Notes: generated by a model not told the origin, from the letters alone. A DNA stretch of 6,363 bases from Paracoccaceae bacterium (GCA_015485375.1 WFTU01000391.1:1-6363), one strand, 5' to 3'; shown: positions 1 to 5,636, counted from the first letter of the stretch. Made by a program: numbers and translations.

Positions 1-245
1 AGATTTCCTCCTGCTCGGTCGCGGGCGATTTTCAGGCGCGGCGCATGAACGCCCGCTTCCGCCGCGATGGCGGCAAACCGGAATTCGTCCACACCCTCAA
101 CGGCTCCGGCCTCGCCATCGGCCGCACCCTGATCGCGGTCGTGGAAAACTATCAGGAACAGGACGGCTCCATCAATATTCCGGCCGTTTTGCAACCCTAC
201 ATGGGCGGCAAAACCCTGATCACGGCCGACGGCACCCTCGCCTGA
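1..245 (+). CDS. serS: Seryl-tRNA synthetase, C-terminal end (partial)
   Basis: This is the last 80 codons of a cytoplasmic class II aminoacyl-tRNA synthetase that charges tRNA-Ser with serine. The reading frame is open from base 3 and continues off the left edge, so the ATG at 45 is internal and not a start. The visible part opens with class II motif 3 (ISSCS, then GDFQARRMNAR), whose arginine contacts ATP. It continues with the conserved block HTLNGSGLAIGRTL, then ENYQ, and ends with the C-terminal PAVLQPYMGG typical of bacterial SerRS. The TGA stop is at 243-245. The catalytic core motifs 1 and 2 and the N-terminal coiled-coil arm lie outside the window. The match to the family over this stretch is close to the Escherichia coli protein and leaves little doubt. 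Confidence 0.97.
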   Translation, partial: ISSCSVAGDFQARRMNARFRRDGGKPEFVHTLNGSGLAIGRTLIAVVENYQEQDGSINIPAVLQPYMGGKTLITADGTLA

Positions 246-261
246 GTATGGCAAATACGAC

Positions 262-293
262 TCACCCCGCAGGAAAATTTCCGCGCGGGGTGA
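262..293 (+). terminator. Stem-loop after serS, possible terminator
   Basis: A perfect 9-bp inverted repeat (TCACCCCGC at 262-270, GCGGGGTGA at 285-293) encloses 14 bases. These contain a smaller inverted repeat (GGAA at 272-275, TTCC at 279-282). It starts 17 bases after the serS stop and lies ahead of surE. No T-run follows on either strand, so it is not a textbook intrinsic terminator. It may terminate weakly, help Rho, or protect the serS mRNA end. Confidence 0.5.
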
Positions 294-300
294 CAAGCAC

Positions 301-329
301 TGGACGCCCCGATTTCTGCCGCCTAGAAC
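301..329 (+). promoter_or_regulatory. Candidate sigma-70-type promoter for surE-pcm-nlpD
   Basis: TGGACG (301-306) resembles a -35 box (4 of 6 matches) and TAGAAC (324-329) resembles a -10 box (4 of 6), with an ideal 17-base spacer. Transcription would start near 336, about 20 bases before surE. The position, just after the serS stem-loop and ahead of a run of closely packed genes, suits a promoter. The motif is weak and chance matches are common. Confidence 0.3.
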
Positions 330-334
330 AGGCG
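320..334 (+). other. Small hairpin upstream of surE
   Basis: CGCCT (320-324) and AGGCG (330-334) form a perfect 5-bp stem with a 5-base loop. It overlaps the candidate -10 box. It could be an inverted-repeat operator or chance in GC-rich DNA; nothing in the sequence separates these. Confidence 0.25.
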
Positions 335-356
335 TGAACCCATCGAGAGGCACCCC

Positions 357-1139
357 ATGCGTATCCTGATCACCAATGACGACGGCATCTCCGCCCCCGG
401 CCTGAAAGTGGCCGAGGCGATTGCGAACGACCTCGCCGGACCCGACGGCGAAGTCTGGGTCGTCGCCCCGGCTTTCGAGCAATCCGGCGTCTCGCACTGC
501 ATCTCCTACGTCCGCCCGATGCGCCTCGAACAACTCGCGGATCGCCGCTACGCCGTCGAAGGCTCCCCCGCCGATTGCGTCCTCGCCGCCCTGCACGAAA
601 TCATGGCCGACACGCCCCCCGATCTGGTGCTGTCCGGCGTCAACAAGGGCCATAACGTGGCCGAGGATACGCTCTATTCCGGTACCATAGGCGGCGCGAT
701 GGAGGCCGCAATGCACGGCGTCAAATCCATCGCCATGTCGCAGTACTACGGCATCCGCGGCACCGAACTGCCCGACGCGTTCGAGGTGGCCGAGGCCCAC
801 GGCACCGCCACCTGCCGCCGCCTGCTGGAGGCCGCCACATGGCAAAGCCACACCTACGGCGTGTTCTACAACATCAACTTCCCCAACATCGCCCCCGACG
901 CGGTGCGCGGCACAAAAGCCACCCGTCAGGGCCACCGCGCCAACGCCACCTTCCGGGTGGAGCAGCAGCGCTCCCCGAACGGGCGCAGCTACCTCTGGCT
1001 GGCGCATGCCGCGCATAACGCCAGCGCCGAAACCGGCAGCGACGCACGCGAGGCATCCGAGGGCTGGATCACCGTCACCCCGCTACAGGCCGACCTGACG
1101 GCCGAAAAAATCCTGCCGGACATGGAAAAGCTGTTCTAG
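357..1139 (+). CDS. surE: 5'/3'-nucleotidase SurE
   Basis: SurE is a cytoplasmic, metal-dependent phosphatase that releases phosphate from nucleoside 5'- and 3'-monophosphates (EC 3.1.3.5). In other bacteria it is linked to survival in stationary phase. The 260-residue protein has the usual family length. It begins with the diagnostic MRILITNDDGI; Asp8 and Asp9 are metal ligands. Ser43 in the APAFEQSG segment and Asn96 in LSGVNKGHN match the other two ligands, equivalent to E. coli Ser39 and Asn92. The conserved segments EGSPADCV (about 68-75) and YSGTIGGAMEA follow. The ATG is preceded by GAGAGG at 345-350, a good ribosome binding site with six bases of spacing. The TAG stop directly abuts the ATG of pcm, the same neighbour as in E. 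coli, so the two are very likely co-transcribed and translated together. I see no missing key residue. Confidence 0.97.
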   Translation: MRILITNDDGISAPGLKVAEAIANDLAGPDGEVWVVAPAFEQSGVSHCISYVRPMRLEQLADRRYAVEGSPADCVLAALHEIMADTPPDLVLSGVNKGHNVAEDTLYSGTIGGAMEAAMHGVKSIAMSQYYGIRGTELPDAFEVAEAHGTATCRRLLEAATWQSHTYGVFYNINFPNIAPDAVRGTKATRQGHRANATFRVEQQRSPNGRSYLWLAHAAHNASAETGSDAREASEGWITVTPLQADLTAEKILPDMEKLF

Positions 1140-1787
1140 ATGACTCTCGCACAACAACGCCTGCAATTTATCCTCGGCCTGCGCTCCGCCGGCATCACCA
1201 ATGCGCGTGTGCTGTCGGCCATGGAGGCCACCCCGCGCGATGCCTTCCTTGACGGCATCTTCCGCGAACGCGCCTACGAGGACCGCCCGCTGCCGATTTC
1301 CTGCGGCCAGACCATCAGCCAGCCCTCGGTCGTCGCCCTGATGACGCAGGAACTCGACGTGCAACCCCGCCACAAGGTGCTGGAGATCGGCACCGGCTCC
1401 GGCTATCAGGCCGCGATCCTGTCGCGCCTCGCCCGCCGCATCTATACCGTGGAGCGCCACACCGGCCTCGCCAAGGCCGCGCAGGACCTGTTCCGCCGCC
1501 TCGATCTGGCCAATGTCACGGTCATTCCGGGCGATGGATCGCTGGGCCTTCCGGCTCAGGCCCCCTTCGATCGCATCCTGCTGACCGCCGCCGCCGAGGA
1601 CCCGCCCGCAACCCTGCTGGCACAGCTCAAGCCGGGTGGAGTCATGATCTTGCCGGTCGGCCAGTCGGACACTGTTCAAAATCTCATTAAAGTGATAAAA
1701 TCCGATGACGGTTTCGAATATACGGAACTCGGAGAGGTCCGCTTCGTCCCGCTCTTGGCAGGCGTCGCAAAGGACCCGGGTAATTGA
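1140..1787 (+). CDS. pcm: Protein-L-isoaspartate O-methyltransferase
   Basis: This enzyme uses S-adenosylmethionine to methylate isoaspartyl residues in aged proteins, starting their repair to normal aspartate (EC 2.1.1.77). It acts in the cytoplasm. The 215 residues match the family length. The signature GQTISQP lies at 56-62, with Ser60 as the conserved active-site residue. The SAM-binding motif I, VLEIGTGSGYQ, lies at 80-90. A later segment near 144-151 (FDRILLTA) matches the next strand of the methyltransferase fold, and LKPGGVMILPVG matches motif III. The ATG follows the surE TAG with no gap. The upstream GGAA at 1124-1127 lies inside surE and is a weak, distant Shine-Dalgarno, so translation probably depends on ribosomes finishing surE. 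A short AT-rich patch at 1675-1725 stands out against the GC-rich gene but encodes ordinary family sequence. Confidence 0.96.
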   Translation: MTLAQQRLQFILGLRSAGITNARVLSAMEATPRDAFLDGIFRERAYEDRPLPISCGQTISQPSVVALMTQELDVQPRHKVLEIGTGSGYQAAILSRLARRIYTVERHTGLAKAAQDLFRRLDLANVTVIPGDGSLGLPAQAPFDRILLTAAAEDPPATLLAQLKPGGVMILPVGQSDTVQNLIKVIKSDDGFEYTELGEVRFVPLLAGVAKDPGN

Positions 1788-1790
1788 GGC

Positions 1791-1805
1791 GCGCCGAACC
1801 GGCGC
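1791..1805 (+). other. GC hairpin between pcm and the nlpD-like gene
   Basis: GCGCCG (1791-1796) and CGGCGC (1800-1805) form a perfect 6-bp all-GC stem with an AAC loop, four bases after the pcm stop. No T-run follows, so it is not an intrinsic terminator. It ends just ahead of the AGGA motifs that serve the next gene. It may adjust mRNA stability or relative expression within the operon. Confidence 0.4.
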
Positions 1806-1823
1806 ACAGGAACAGGATTGAAG

Positions 1824-2915
1824 ATGGCTTTTTCTCGTAGAATCATACGGTTGACAACCGCACTTGTCGCAGTGGGCGCTTTGTCCGCCTGCGAAACCGG
1901 CTTTGAAATTCCCGGCCTGAACCTGACCGCTCCGCAAGCGGCCACACCGGCCATCGACCGCCCCGCACCGGATTCGCGCGGCGTTATCACCTATGAAACC
2001 TATCAGGTCATGGTGGCCCGCAGCGGCGATACCCTTGTTTCCATGGCGCAGCGCGTCGGAATCGCACCCGAAGTGCTGGCACGCCACAACGGCCTGCCGA
2101 TCAGCTACGTCCCGCGCGCGGGCGAGCTGCTGGCCCTGCCGAAAAACGTCGGCGGCTCCGTGGTTGCCAGCCCCAGCGGCTGGAGCCCCGAAATCGCGGC
2201 CACCGCCATCAACAATGCCGCGGGCGGCGGTATCGGCGGCTCGACCCCTTCGGTCGGCACCCCGAACGAGCCCCTGCGCCACCGCGTCGAGGCTGGCGAG
2301 ACCGCCTACTCCATCGCGCGCCTCTACAATGTATCCGTCACCGCACTGGCCTCGTGGAACGGGCTGGGCCCCGACCTGACCGTGCGCATCGGGCAGGAGC
2401 TGCTGATCCCCGTGGCCGACACCGACCAGATCGTCGTCAACACCGCCACGGCCACCGCCACCCCTGCTCCGGCTGTCACACCGGCCACGGTCGCACCCAC
2501 GCCAACACCCGCGCCGCAACCGGCCGCCACACCGACACCGGCGCCAGTTTCCTCGGCTGTGTTCCTGCCGCCGGTCAACGGCTCGATTATCCGCGGATTC
2601 AACCCCGAGGCCGGCCGCAACAAATCCGAAGGCATCGACTATTCCGTGCCCGCTGGCACGCCGGTGAAAGCCGCCGCCGACGGCACCGTCGCGCTGGTAT
2701 CGGAATCGAACGGCAGCCTCGGCACCATCGTGCTGCTGCGCCATGCCAACGGTCTGATGACCATCTACGGGCGCATCGACAAGGTAACCGTCGCCAAGGG
2801 TGATACGGTCAAACAGGGCCAGACCATCGGCGTCGCTGCCGCATCCGACAACCCCTCGGTCCACTTCGAGGTCCGTCGCGGCACCGAGGCCATCGACCCG
2901 GCCCCCTACATGTAG
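1824..2915 (+). CDS. nlpD: NlpD-like LysM/LytM (M23 family) lipoprotein, probably catalytically inactive
   Basis: This is a predicted envelope lipoprotein of 363 residues. A basic and hydrophobic signal peptide ends in the lipobox LSAC, with lipidated Cys23; Glu24 follows, so there is no Asp retention signal and the outer membrane is likely. Two LysM peptidoglycan-binding domains sit at about 60-106 and 152-197. An Ala/Pro/Thr-rich linker covers roughly 205-245, and an M23/LytM domain runs from about 250 to the end. Within it, Asp272 (GID) and His347 (VHFE) remain, but the other zinc or catalytic histidines appear replaced: Ser268, Arg317 in YGR, and Ser345. This resembles E. coli NlpD and EnvC, which activate amidases without cutting peptidoglycan, and I infer that role. 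I chose ATG 1824 over TTG 1818 because AGGA at 1814-1817 is correctly spaced for the ATG. It follows surE and pcm, as in gammaproteobacteria. Confidence 0.88.
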   Translation: MAFSRRIIRLTTALVAVGALSACETGFEIPGLNLTAPQAATPAIDRPAPDSRGVITYETYQVMVARSGDTLVSMAQRVGIAPEVLARHNGLPISYVPRAGELLALPKNVGGSVVASPSGWSPEIAATAINNAAGGGIGGSTPSVGTPNEPLRHRVEAGETAYSIARLYNVSVTALASWNGLGPDLTVRIGQELLIPVADTDQIVVNTATATATPAPAVTPATVAPTPTPAPQPAATPTPAPVSSAVFLPPVNGSIIRGFNPEAGRNKSEGIDYSVPAGTPVKAAADGTVALVSESNGSLGTIVLLRHANGLMTIYGRIDKVTVAKGDTVKQGQTIGVAAASDNPSVHFEVRRGTEAIDPAPYM

Positions 2916-2936
2916 AAAAAAACCGCGCGGCGGAGG
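2916..2936 (-). terminator. Compact terminator-like element in the convergent gap
   Basis: Read on the minus strand, the 21 bases after the ATPase gene stop contain CCGC, a CGC loop and GCGG (plus 2923-2933), followed at once by seven T (plus 2916-2922). This has the form of an intrinsic terminator for the tat-ATPase transcript, but the stem is only four GC pairs. No comparable signal for the plus-strand operon is visible in the gap. Confidence 0.4.
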
Positions 2937-3776
2937 CTACAACCTTACGCCGCGCCGTCCCGCCAGATCGGTCACATATTGCCAGGCCACCCGCCCCGAG
3001 CGGCTGCCGCGTGTCTGCTGCCACTCGATCGCCTCGGCCCGCAATTCCCCGTCGGAAATATCGATCCCGTAGGCATCGCAATAGCCGCGGATCATCGCCA
3101 GATATTCGTCCTGCCCGCAGGGATGGAACCCCAGCCACAACCCGAACCGGTCAGAGAGCGAAACCTTCTCCTCCACAGCTTCGGACGGGTTGATCGCCGT
3201 GGAACGCTCGTTCTCGATCATATCGCGCGGCATCAGGTGGCGCCGGTTCGAGGTGGCATAGAAAACCACATTCTCCGGCCGCCCCTCGATCCCGCCATCC
3301 AGAACCGCTTTCAGGGATTTATAGTGGCTGTCGTCATGGTCGAACGACAGATCGTCACAAAACAGCAAGAACCGCCGTTCCACACCGCGCAACAGGTTCA
3401 GCAAACGCCCGATGCTCGGCAGATCCTCGCGCTGGATCTCGATCAGCACCAGCCCTTCGGCGATCTTCACCGCCTCCGCATGCGCCGCCTTGACCAGCGA
3501 GGATTTCCCCATCCCGCGCGCCCCCCACAACAACACGTTGTTGGCCGGCAGCCCTTTGGCAAACTGCACCGTATTTTCCAGCAATATATCGCGGGCGCGG
3601 TCAATCCCGACCAGCAGTTCCAGCCCGACGCGATTGACCTTCGCCACCGGTTCCAGATGGTCCGGCGCCGTGTGCCAGACAAACGCCTCCGCCGTGTCGA
3701 AATCCGGCGCGGGCGCCGGTGGCGGGCTGATCCGCTCCAGCGCCTCGGCGATGCGGGTCAGTGCCTTTTCATCCAC
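2937..3776 (-). CDS. DUF815-family AAA+ ATPase
   Basis: This 279-residue protein is a predicted cytoplasmic P-loop ATPase that I place in the DUF815 family; its cellular role is not established. Walker A is GARGMGKS at 85-92. Walker B is FLLFCDD at 136-142. The segment VVFYATSN ends in Asn176 as a likely sensor 1, and SLSDRFG has Arg209 in a position suitable for an arginine finger. The N-terminal 25 residues are proline and alanine rich and end before the conserved fold. No signal peptide or membrane segment is seen. The start is GTG: its G is also the last base of the tatC TAG stop (TAGTG). AAGGA upstream, inside the tatC end, gives a fair ribosome binding site. I see no in-frame ATG near it. 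Being last in the tat operon suggests co-expression with the translocase, but a functional link is inference only. Confidence 0.88.
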   Translation of the reverse strand: MDEKALTRIAEALERISPPPAPAPDFDTAEAFVWHTAPDHLEPVAKVNRVGLELLVGIDRARDILLENTVQFAKGLPANNVLLWGARGMGKSSLVKAAHAEAVKIAEGLVLIEIQREDLPSIGRLLNLLRGVERRFLLFCDDLSFDHDDSHYKSLKAVLDGGIEGRPENVVFYATSNRRHLMPRDMIENERSTAINPSEAVEEKVSLSDRFGLWLGFHPCGQDEYLAMIRGYCDAYGIDISDGELRAEAIEWQQTRGSRSGRVAWQYVTDLAGRRGVRL

Positions 3777-4681
3777 TAGTCGTCTTCCTTGTCGAACTCG
3801 GCCATCAGAGGGTCTTCTTCCTCTTCGTCGTCCTCGTCATAATATCCGTCGGCCCGAAGCTGCTCCTCGCGCTTCTTCTCGACCATTTTGACCAGAATGA
3901 TGGAAACCTCGTATAACCCGTAAACCACCACAAACAGGATCGACTGCGTGATAACATCCGGCGGCGTCACGATAGCGGCAAGAATAAGGATCGCGACCAC
4001 GGCATATTTACGCACCGCCCCCAGCCCCTCGGCCGAGACCAGCCCCGCCTTGCCCATCAGCGTCAGCAGCACCGGCAACTGGAAACAGATGCCGAAAGCA
4101 ACAATAAATTTCATCGCCAGCGACAGGTAGGATTTGATCGACCCGAAGTAGAAAACCTTCAACCCCTCGTTCGCCGCATCGGCGGCGCTGGCATCCCCGC
4201 CAAGTCCGAGCATCTGCGAGACCAGCGGCACCATACCGCTAAACCCGAGGAAAAAATTCATCGCCAGCGGCATCACCACATAATAGGCAAACGCCCCGCC
4301 CGCGATAAACAGCAACGGCGAGGCAATGATAAACGGCAAAAACGCGCCCTTCTCTTCCTTGTAAAGCCCGGGGGCCACGAAGCGCCACATCTGGAAGCCG
4401 ATGTAGGGCGAAACCAGTGCAAAACCGAACAGTACCGCAATCTTCACATAGGCAAAGAAGGCATCCTGCGGCGCATCGAAAAACAGCTGCGGGTTTTCAC
4501 CGCGCGCCCGCATGATGTCGGCCATCGGCTGCGCCAGAAAGGCCAGAATCTGCTCGGCAAAGGGAAACAGGATGATCATACCGATCAGGAAAGCCGCCAC
4601 CGATTTCATGATGCGCGAGCGCAATTCGGTCAGATGCTCGATCAACGGCGCTGTGGAGTCCTCGACTTCGGATTCGCTCAT
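3776..4681 (-). CDS. tatC: Twin-arginine translocase subunit TatC
   Basis: TatC is the polytopic inner-membrane core of the Tat pathway and, with TatB, recognises twin-arginine signal peptides on folded proteins. The 301-residue protein has the cytoplasmic N-terminal motif HLTELRSR (Glu19 matches E. coli Glu15), LYKEE with Glu110 at the E. coli Glu103 position, and TPPD at 239-242. Six hydrophobic segments are visible. It is longer than the 258-residue E. coli protein for two reasons: an enlarged second periplasmic loop around 148-182, and a C-terminal tail in which 15 of the last 24 residues are Asp or Glu. Gln201 replaces the Glu170 of E. coli, a substitution I believe is common in this group. 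It begins 18 bases after tatB behind a GAGAGAGA purine tract. Its stop overlaps the start of the ATPase gene by one base. Confidence 0.97.
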   Translation of the reverse strand: MSESEVEDSTAPLIEHLTELRSRIMKSVAAFLIGMIILFPFAEQILAFLAQPMADIMRARGENPQLFFDAPQDAFFAYVKIAVLFGFALVSPYIGFQMWRFVAPGLYKEEKGAFLPFIIASPLLFIAGGAFAYYVVMPLAMNFFLGFSGMVPLVSQMLGLGGDASAADAANEGLKVFYFGSIKSYLSLAMKFIVAFGICFQLPVLLTLMGKAGLVSAEGLGAVRKYAVVAILILAAIVTPPDVITQSILFVVVYGLYEVSIILVKMVEKKREEQLRADGYYDEDDEEEEDPLMAEFDKEDD

Positions 4682-4699
4682 GGTTTCTCTCTCTGCCGG

Positions 4700-5275
4700 T
4701 TAGTCTTTGGCGGCGGATGTTTCCGTGGCGGGTTTCGCCGCCGGTTTTTTGGCTTTCGGCTTGGCAGGTGCCTTGGGCTTGGCGGCCGCCTTCGGCTTCG
4801 TTTTCGATTTCGCCGCCGCCTTGGGCTTCGGTTTTGCCGCGGCTTTCGGCTTGGCCTTCGCCTTGGGTTTCGGCGCATCCTCGACAATTTCGACAATCTT
4901 CGGCGCCGGTTTTTCCTCCGGCACGCCGGCGACACTGTCGTCCGCATCCTCGACCAGCGGTTCGCCGCTATCCTTGGCATCGAGGATTTTCTTGAACTGG
5001 TCCTTGGCGCTCTTGCTTGCCGCAAAGCCCGGATTGGTGAACTTGTTCACATCTTCCAGCCCTTTGGTGACCCCTTTGAGGTCTTCCTGAATGTCCTTGA
5101 AGCCGGTTGCGTCCGCCGCATCCTCCATCGAGCGCTGGAACTCCCGCGCCATGGCTTTCGCCTTGCCGACGTATTTCCCGACGGTGCGGAACATCATGGG
5201 CAGATCTTTCGGGCCCACGACGATCAACGCGACAACGCCAATCAGCAATAGCTCCGAGAAGCCGATGTCAAACAT
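4700..5275 (-). CDS. tatB: Twin-arginine translocase subunit TatB
   Basis: TatB is a single-span inner-membrane protein that partners TatC in the substrate receptor complex. The 191-residue protein starts MFDIGFSELLLIGVVAL, with the conserved Glu8 in the membrane helix and the Gly21-Pro22 hinge before an amphipathic helix. FDIGFSEL and the Gly-Pro hinge distinguish TatB from TatA. After about residue 100 the sequence becomes low-complexity: an acidic stretch near 102-133, then a Lys/Ala/Pro-rich tail at 134-182 with about 19 lysines and no acidic residue. The ATG has an excellent ribosome binding site (GGAGG, plus 5284-5288, eight-base spacing). It lies 35 bases after tatA and 18 bases before tatC, so the three clearly form one operon. 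The length is near that of E. coli TatB (171), but the tail is unusually basic. Confidence 0.96.
   Translation of the reverse strand: MFDIGFSELLLIGVVALIVVGPKDLPMMFRTVGKYVGKAKAMAREFQRSMEDAADATGFKDIQEDLKGVTKGLEDVNKFTNPGFAASKSAKDQFKKILDAKDSGEPLVEDADDSVAGVPEEKPAPKIVEIVEDAPKPKAKAKPKAAAKPKPKAAAKSKTKPKAAAKPKAPAKPKAKKPAAKPATETSAAKD
4730..4876 (-). repeat. Low-complexity Lys/Ala/Pro repeat coding for the TatB tail
   Basis: This part of tatB encodes residues 134-182. The heptad KPKAAAK occurs three times (142-148, 150-156 and 160-166), separated by one and three residues, followed by looser KPKAPAK-type units. On the plus strand the DNA reads as repeated blocks like GCCTTGGGCTTGGC. Such tracts resemble histone H1-type tails and can change in length by slippage between strains. 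Confidence 0.75.
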
Positions 5276-5290
5276 GTTTCAAGCCTCCGA

Positions 5291-5310
5291 TGGCCGGACG
5301 GTTGGCCGGA
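5291..5310. repeat. Short direct repeat between tatA and tatB
   Basis: TGGCCGGA occurs at 5291-5298 and again at 5303-5310, in the 35-base gap between the tatA stop and the tatB start, just upstream of the tatB ribosome binding site. The GGCC cores could also pair as a weak hairpin. No function can be assigned. Confidence 0.35.
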
Positions 5311-5526
5311 TCAGGCTTCGTCTTTTTCAGACGTCGGCGTCACATCGACAGCCTCTTCGGCAGCGGCATTTTCAAGCTCGGCTTTGCCTTCGTTAACGCC
5401 TTTCTTGAACGAGGTGATCCCCTTGCCGACTTCGCCCATCAGCGACGAAATCTTGCCGCGCCCGAACAGTACGAGCACCACGACAGCGATCAGCAGAAGC
5501 CCCGGAAGGCCGATATTGTTAAGCAT
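5311..5526 (-). CDS. tatA: Twin-arginine translocase subunit TatA
   Basis: TatA is the small membrane protein that assembles around TatBC to let folded proteins cross the inner membrane. The 71 residues have the family layout: a short N-terminal membrane helix (about 5-20), the Phe21-Gly22 hinge, an amphipathic helix starting at GRGKISSLMGEVG and running to KKG (41-43), and an acidic unstructured tail rich in Glu and Ala. Gly9 occupies the place of the polar Gln8 of E. coli TatA; the segment IGLPGLLLI is, as far as I recall, normal in alphaproteobacteria. The ATG at 5526 is preceded by GGGAG with seven bases of spacing (plus 5534-5538). It is the first gene of the tat operon, with a candidate promoter and leader hairpin upstream. 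Confidence 0.96.
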   Translation of the reverse strand: MLNNIGLPGLLLIAVVVLVLFGRGKISSLMGEVGKGITSFKKGVNEGKAELENAAAEEAVDVTPTSEKDEA

Positions 5527-5549
5527 GTGTTTGCTCCCTTAACAGTTGC

Positions 5550-5565
5550 CGGACCAACAGGTCCG
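5550..5565 (-). other. Hairpin in the tatA leader
   Basis: CGGACC (5550-5555) and GGTCCG (5560-5565) form a perfect 6-bp stem with a 4-base loop, starting 24 bases upstream of the tatA ATG and ahead of its ribosome binding site. No T-run follows on either strand. If the candidate promoter is right, the hairpin lies in the untranslated leader and may stabilise the mRNA or bind a protein. Confidence 0.4.
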
Positions 5566-5585
5566 CAAATTCATGTCCCTGCATA

Positions 5586-5614
5586 CATTTATTGCTTTAC
5601 GCGGCGGTATTCAA
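5586..5614 (-). promoter_or_regulatory. Candidate promoter for the tatABC-ATPase operon
   Basis: On the minus strand TTGAAT (plus 5609-5614) resembles a -35 box (4 of 6 matches). TAAATG (plus 5586-5591) stands at -10 position with a 17-base spacer but matches only 3 of 6. The region is the most AT-rich part of the gap between the ABC gene and tatA. Transcription would start near 5579, giving a leader of about 50 bases. Confidence 0.3.
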
Positions 5615-5633
5615 ACCCCAAATGCGCTTTGGG
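5612..5633 (-). terminator. Terminator-like hairpin after the ABC ATPase gene
   Basis: On the minus strand CCCAAA, loop GCGCA and TTTGGG form a 6-bp stem (plus 5617-5633), followed by GTTTG. It starts three bases after the TAA of the ABC transporter gene. The T-run is short, so termination would be weak, and some read-through into tatA is possible. Confidence 0.45.
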
Positions 5634-5636
5634 CGG

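Noticed and set aside
1788..1795. Perfect palindrome GGCGCGCC directly after the pcm stop.
   Set aside because: An 8-base GC palindrome is not informative alone in GC-rich DNA; the longer hairpin at 1791-1805 overlaps it and explains the symmetry better.
1818..1820. TTG as the start of the nlpD-like gene, adding two residues.
   Set aside because: AGGA at 1814-1817 directly abuts the TTG, leaving no spacing, whereas it is well placed for the ATG at 1824.
2440..2550. Repetitive ACC/GCC-rich DNA inside the nlpD-like gene.
   Set aside because: It encodes the Ala/Pro/Thr-rich linker between the second LysM domain and the LytM domain, an ordinary feature of such lipoproteins.
1083..2864. A 593-codon open frame on the minus strand, antisense to the end of surE, all of pcm and most of the nlpD-like gene.
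   Set aside because: It lies opposite three genes with clear family motifs, has a Gly/Arg/Asp-rich composition expected from the reverse of GC-rich codons, and shows no recognisable domain. Long antisense frames are common in high-GC DNA.
2979..3779. A 266-codon open frame on the plus strand, antisense to the DUF815 ATPase gene.
   Set aside because: The minus-strand frame carries Walker A and B motifs and joins the tat operon; the plus-strand frame is rich in Arg, Pro and Gln with no family pattern.
4730..4876. Repetitive DNA that could be taken for a CRISPR-like or tandem repeat array.
   Set aside because: The units are short, in frame and explained by KPKAAAK-type codons of the TatB tail; there are no spacers of regular length.
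4634..5251. A 205-codon plus-strand frame rich in Arg, Gly, Phe and Leu, opposite tatB.
   Set aside because: Its repeats are the reverse of the Lys/Ala/Pro tract in the TatB tail, and the minus-strand frame is clearly TatB.
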